A stretch of 15,941 nt of DNA, taken from contig CAJKRH010000036.1 in NCBI GenBank assembly GCA_905202255.1, positions 1 to 15,941 of the forward strand. The letters are read 5' to 3'. Positions 13,240-15,941 of this stretch are shown here, in pieces. Within the stretch, counting starts at the first letter, position 1. Each line of letters opens with the position of its first letter. A program made the translations under genes and the position numbers. Source of the DNA: an uncultured Ruminococcus sp. (lineage in GTDB: Bacteria > Bacillota > Clostridia > Oscillospirales > CAG-272). Below the pieces are notes generated by a model. It worked only from the letters and a program-made list of their open reading frames with translations, had not been told where the DNA came from and did not search any database.

Positions 13240-14401
13240 CGATATAAGGCTTGCTTTTTATAAGCAGGTCGGCGGGGGCGGGCTTGTCGAGCGCGAGCGT
13301 CCAGAGCGCTTCGGCGCGAAGCCCTTTTTCATATTGCGCGGCAAATGGGCTCTGCCTGTAGTCAGCGGGTTTTGTGAGGATGAAAAGCCTGCCTTTTTTG
13401 CTTATCTCGGAAGCTATGCGCCGCCCCGTTTCGTTTGCGGCAAGCAGGCTCGTGTAGCCTACCTCTCCGAAATCCGCATCCGTTATCCCGAGCAGAGCGA
13501 AGAGCATCGCGCGGTTTATCCGCGCCTCGGAATATGATTTTGTCCGCGCCGCATCGATAAGCGAAGCCATATCGCATGAGGTGCGCGCGGCAGAGATAAG
13601 GCGGCTTGCAAGTTCGCTGTTCATCTCGGAAAAGCGGCATATTTCCTCCGCTTTTGCCATGCGCAGAAATGCGGCAAACGGCAGGAAGAGGTTATCTGCG
13701 CGCGCGATTTTTCCGCTTGCCATGCAGTCGCGCAGGGTATCCTCGCCCGATTTTGTCAGCGGCGGGATTTTGCCGGAATATATCATGCTCCTCGCGGCGG
13801 AGGCGGAAATAAAACCATCGCCCGCAGTATCGTTGTAGGCAAGTCCCTCGCGGCGCACGGTATGCGGCGCTATGCCGCTTTTTCGCTGCAGAAGCTCGCG
13901 CAGATACGCTATACCGAGAATGTTATTTGAGCCGTCCAGTTCCGTCGCATCGCCGAAAAGCGAGCGGTAGACGGAAAAGTACATTCTGCCGTAGTGCGTG
14001 CCTTTTGCCTCTGCCGAAGCTTCGGAAAGTGCGCTCTCAAAGGCGGAGCTGTTCATATTTCCCGCGATTTTCATGAGCGCATTCAGGTCGCCGCTTTCGC
14101 TTCCGAAAGAAAGCTCCGAGACGACACCCGCACGCTCCGCGATATCCACACCTGCGCGGGCAAAATATTCGGCAGAAGCGGCGCAGTAAGGAAAGGGAAG
14201 CTCCAACACAAGGTCGGCGCCGCCCGCTATCGCCACCCGCGCTCGCTCGTATTTGGAGATGACGGCGGGGATGCCGCGCTGGGTGAAGCTGCCGCTCATC
14301 ACGGCAATGACGGCATCGGAATTTTTCTTTACCTCGGAAATATGATATACATGACCGAGGTGAAAAGGATTATATTCACAGATTACGGCGCTGATTTTCA
14401 T
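13235..14401 (-). CDS. tmcAL: tRNA(Met) cytidine acetate ligase (TmcAL, YlbM family)
   Basis: TmcAL makes N4-acetylcytidine at the wobble position of elongator tRNA-Met, using acetate and ATP through an acetyl-adenylate. The 388-residue protein begins MKISAVICEYNPFHLGHVYH, carrying the nucleotidyltransferase HxGH motif (His14-Leu-Gly-His17). It continues with VMSGSFTQRGIPA, SKYERA and GADLVLELPFPYC, all characteristic of the YlbM family. The C-terminal half is helical and presumably binds tRNA. The ATG at 14401 has GGAGAA at 14412-14407 with seven to nine bases of spacing. It is divergent from ackA, with dapA next downstream. The acetate link to ackA is suggestive, and close association of ylbM with acetate-kinase genes is seen in other Firmicutes as far as I recall. 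Confidence 0.93.
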   Translation of the reverse strand: MKISAVICEYNPFHLGHVYHISEVKKNSDAVIAVMSGSFTQRGIPAVISKYERARVAIAGGADLVLELPFPYCAASAEYFARAGVDIAERAGVVSELSFGSESGDLNALMKIAGNMNSSAFESALSEASAEAKGTHYGRMYFSVYRSLFGDATELDGSNNILGIAYLRELLQRKSGIAPHTVRREGLAYNDTAGDGFISASAARSMIYSGKIPPLTKSGEDTLRDCMASGKIARADNLFLPFAAFLRMAKAEEICRFSEMNSELASRLISAARTSCDMASLIDAARTKSYSEARINRAMLFALLGITDADFGEVGYTSLLAANETGRRIASEISKKGRLFILTKPADYRQSPFAAQYEKGLRAEALWTLALDKPAPADLLIKSKPYIV

Positions 14402-14431
14402 AAAAATTCTCCATAATTTTGTTTTTTGCTA

Positions 14432-14460
14432 TTGAAATTGTCGCAAACTTCCTGTATAAT
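14432..14460 (+). promoter_or_regulatory. Housekeeping promoter for ackA
   Basis: TTGAAA at 14432-14437 and a perfect TATAAT at 14455-14460 have a 17-base spacer. Transcription would start near 14467, giving a leader of about 52 bases. A second TATAAT at 14467-14472 lacks a matching -35. Confidence 0.75.
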
Positions 14461-14483
14461 ATTCAGTATAATGCAAAATTCAA
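14456..14483 (-). promoter_or_regulatory. Promoter candidate for tmcAL overlapping the ackA -10
   Basis: On the minus strand, TTGAAT (14483-14478) and TATTAT (14461-14456) are separated by 16 bases. The -10 box shares bases with the ackA -10 on the other strand, so the two promoters would compete for polymerase. AT-richness makes chance matches possible. Confidence 0.35.
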
Positions 14484-14518
14484 ATAAAATCAAGTCCAAA
14501 CGGAGGTTTCATTTTATT

Positions 14519-15724
14519 ATGTATGTTTTAGTAGTAAATGCGGGAAGCTCATCTCTCAAATATCAGCTTTTTGATACGACGAGCGCCGCTGTTCTCGCAA
14601 AGGGTATCTGCGAGAGAATAGGTCTTGACGGCTTCCTCTCTCACAAGACGGCAGACGGCAGAAAATTTGAAAAAGAATTTCCCATGCCAAATCATTCCGT
14701 TGCCACAAAGCTCGTAGTCGACACGCTCACAGACCCTGAGACAGGCTGTCTCAAGGATATGAGCCAGATTGAGGCTGTAGGTCACAGAGTAGTGCATGGC
14801 GGTCCTTACTTCTTCGAAAGCGTTCTCGTTACAAAGGAAGTTCTTGCAAAGCTTGAACTTTGCCGCGATTTCGCGCCGCTTCACACAGGTGCTCACCTCA
14901 TGGGAATCAAGGGCTGTACAGAGGTTATGCCGAATGTTCCGCAGGTGCTTGTATTCGATACGGCTTTCCATCAGACCATGCCCGAAAAGGCTTATGTTTA
15001 CCCCATTCCTTATGAAATGGTGGAAAAGAAGCATATCCGCCGCTACGGTGCGCACGGAACATCGCATCGCTATGTTTCCGGCGAGATGATAAAAATTCTC
15101 GGCAAGCCCGCGGAAGAAACAAAGATTATCACCTGCCATATAGGCAACGGTTCTTCCATCTCCGCCGTAAAGGGCGGCAGATGTATGGATACAAGCATGG
15201 GCTTCACGCCTCTTGACGGCGTTGAAATGGGCACGCGTTGCGGTTCTATTGACCCTGCCATTGTTCCTTATATCATGAAAAACGAGGGCTTCACTCCCGA
15301 TGAAATGAGTAACTTCATGAATAAGAAGTGCGGCTTCCTCGGCGTATCGGGCGTATCCTCCGACAGCAGAGACCTTGAGGCGGCTGTCAAGGAAGGCAAC
15401 GCACGAGCAAAGCTTGCCGTCGAGATACTCGGATATCAGATTCAGAAATACATAGGCTCTTATACGGCGGCTATGAACGGACTTGATGCTATCGTATTTA
15501 CAGCGGGTATCGGTGAAAACAGCGCCGAAACACGCGCCCGCGTATGCCACAATATGGAATATTTCGGCATAAAGATAGATGACGAGGTAAACAGCAAAAC
15601 AAAAGGCTCTTCCGGTGTGACAGAGCTTTCCACACCCGATTCCAAGGTAAAGGTTTACATGATTCCGACAAATGAGGAACTCATGATAGCAAGAGATACC
15701 GAGAGCATAGTAAAGGCTCTTTGA
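14519..15724 (+). CDS. ackA: Acetate kinase
   Basis: AckA converts acetyl phosphate and ADP to acetate and ATP, the final energy-yielding step of acetate fermentation. The 401-residue protein has the family's usual length. It contains VLVVNAGSSSLKYQLFD, VGHRVVHGG (substrate-binding Arg), VFDTAFHQTMP (catalytic Asp), RRYGAHGTSHRYVS, GTRCGSIDP (catalytic Arg), FTAGIGENS and PTNEELMIARDT (metal-binding Glu). All key residues are present. The usual LHNPAN segment reads LHTGAH. The frame is open back to 14426, but the ATG at 14519 matches the family N-terminus. GGAGG at 14502-14506 lies twelve bases ahead, rather long. No phosphotransacetylase gene is adjacent within the window. Confidence 0.97.
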   Translation: MYVLVVNAGSSSLKYQLFDTTSAAVLAKGICERIGLDGFLSHKTADGRKFEKEFPMPNHSVATKLVVDTLTDPETGCLKDMSQIEAVGHRVVHGGPYFFESVLVTKEVLAKLELCRDFAPLHTGAHLMGIKGCTEVMPNVPQVLVFDTAFHQTMPEKAYVYPIPYEMVEKKHIRRYGAHGTSHRYVSGEMIKILGKPAEETKIITCHIGNGSSISAVKGGRCMDTSMGFTPLDGVEMGTRCGSIDPAIVPYIMKNEGFTPDEMSNFMNKKCGFLGVSGVSSDSRDLEAAVKEGNARAKLAVEILGYQIQKYIGSYTAAMNGLDAIVFTAGIGENSAETRARVCHNMEYFGIKIDDEVNSKTKGSSGVTELSTPDSKVKVYMIPTNEELMIARDTESIVKAL

Positions 15725-15738
15725 TTTGTGAGGATATG

Positions 15739-15770
15739 AAAAGCGGCAGGATGTAAATTCTGCCGCTTTT
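15739..15770 (+). terminator. Intrinsic terminator after ackA
   Basis: A perfect 11-bp stem (AAAAGCGGCAG at 15739-15749 with 15760-15770) has a ten-base loop and a short T-run. It lies 14 bases after the ackA stop. Confidence 0.8.
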
Positions 15771-15833
15771 GCGTATGAGAGAGGATTTTTGGTACTTTTT
15801 GTCACTGAAAAATAAAGAAAGTTTTCTTTTAAT

Positions 15834-15859
15834 GTTCTTTTCGCTTGTCCGAAAAGAAC
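15834..15859. repeat. Intergenic repeat, left hairpin, copy 2
   Basis: A perfect 10-bp stem GTTCTTTTCG (15834-15843) pairs with 15850-15859 across a six-base loop, preceded by CTTTTAAT and followed by AAAAAG. Compared with 11895-11918, one base pair is swapped (A-T to T-A) while pairing is kept. Confidence 0.7.
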
Positions 15860-15895
15860 AAAAAGGACAAAAAGAGGAAGGCTTTAACTCCCGTC

Positions 15896-15932
15896 TCGGC
15901 GACGCCGACACACATGCTTCGCATATGTGTCA
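15896..15932. repeat. Intergenic repeat, right 37-base motif, copy 2
   Basis: The dyad TCGGCG-A-CGCCGA is followed by a CACA tract and the small hairpin ATGC-TTC-GCAT, then ATGTGTCA. It is 33/37 identical to 12255-12291. In this copy only about 36 bases separate it from the left hairpin, against about 336 in copy 1. The element may continue past the window edge. Confidence 0.75.
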
Positions 15933-15941
15933 ATCCCTCTT

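Noticed and set aside
12317..14401. Lysine riboswitch or T-box upstream of dapA or tmcAL
   Set aside because: The gap before dapA is only about 50 bases and that before tmcAL about 120 bases shared with ackA; neither has room for, or motifs of, these elements.
14426..14518. Longer N-terminus for ackA
   Set aside because: It lies across the promoter, and the acetate kinase family begins at the MYVLVVNAGSSS segment.
14549..15805. Long minus-strand open frame (418 codons) opposite ackA
   Set aside because: It is antisense to a complete acetate kinase with all motifs; its translation has no domain features.
1..15941. CRISPR array, tRNA, rRNA, transposase, phage or defence genes
   Set aside because: No regularly spaced repeats, cloverleaf patterns or recognisable proteins of these kinds were seen on either strand.

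Overview
The window looks like a chromosome segment of a spore-forming, anaerobic, carbohydrate-degrading Firmicute, most likely a gut-type clostridium. The evidence is a germination protease gene (gpr) next to a spoIIP-like gene, GGAGG-type ribosome sites, canonical TTGNNN/TATAAT promoters, clostridial-type acetate kinase and phosphofructokinase, and glycoside hydrolases of families GH13, GH31 and GH29. The species cannot be fixed from sequence alone. No tRNA, rRNA, CRISPR array, phage gene or transposase was seen.

Layout. (1) Positions 2-5027 hold a tightly packed plus-strand cluster: the 3' end of a GH13 amylase-type enzyme, a small lipoprotein with a Cys/His metal-site motif, a GH31 alpha-glycosidase, a GH29 alpha-L-fucosidase and a short QueG-like iron-sulfur protein. 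Junctions are overlapping, one base apart or about 20 bases apart, and a hairpin closes the cluster. It reads as part of a glycan-utilisation operon. (2) Positions 5126-6242 hold a DUF624/YesL-like membrane protein with its own promoter. (3) Positions 6190-8235 hold gpr and a spoIIP homolog, each preceded by a sequence resembling a sporulation sigma-factor promoter (sigma-G-like for gpr, sigma-E-like for spoIIP). The SpoIIP copy lacks the His and Glu residues expected for zinc binding and catalysis. (4) Positions 8309-11022 hold an apparent three-gene operon: an endonuclease/exonuclease/phosphatase-fold hydrolase, a DUF6062 Cys/His-rich protein and pfkA. (5) Positions 11075-11799 hold a TetR-family regulator. 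(6) Positions 11800-12316 contain no convincing gene and carry a structured repeat region. Parts of it recur at the right edge of the window (15834-15932). (7) Positions 12317-14401 (minus strand) hold tmcAL followed by dapA. (8) Positions 14432-15770 hold ackA, divergent from tmcAL, with apparently overlapping back-to-back promoters. AckA interconverts acetate and acetyl phosphate, while TmcAL consumes acetate and ATP.

The most interesting points are as follows. The degenerate active site of SpoIIP suggests a pseudoenzyme. At gpr and at dapA, a terminator-like hairpin carries the next gene's Shine-Dalgarno sequence in its 3' arm, while a promoter -10 candidate lies in its loop. A read-through transcript would then have a masked ribosome site, while a locally started transcript would have a free one. 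Finally, a two-part intergenic repeat family shows paired substitutions that preserve its hairpins. No complete new defence or mobile system was recognised. The repeat region and the hairpin arrangement are the best candidates for undescribed biology.
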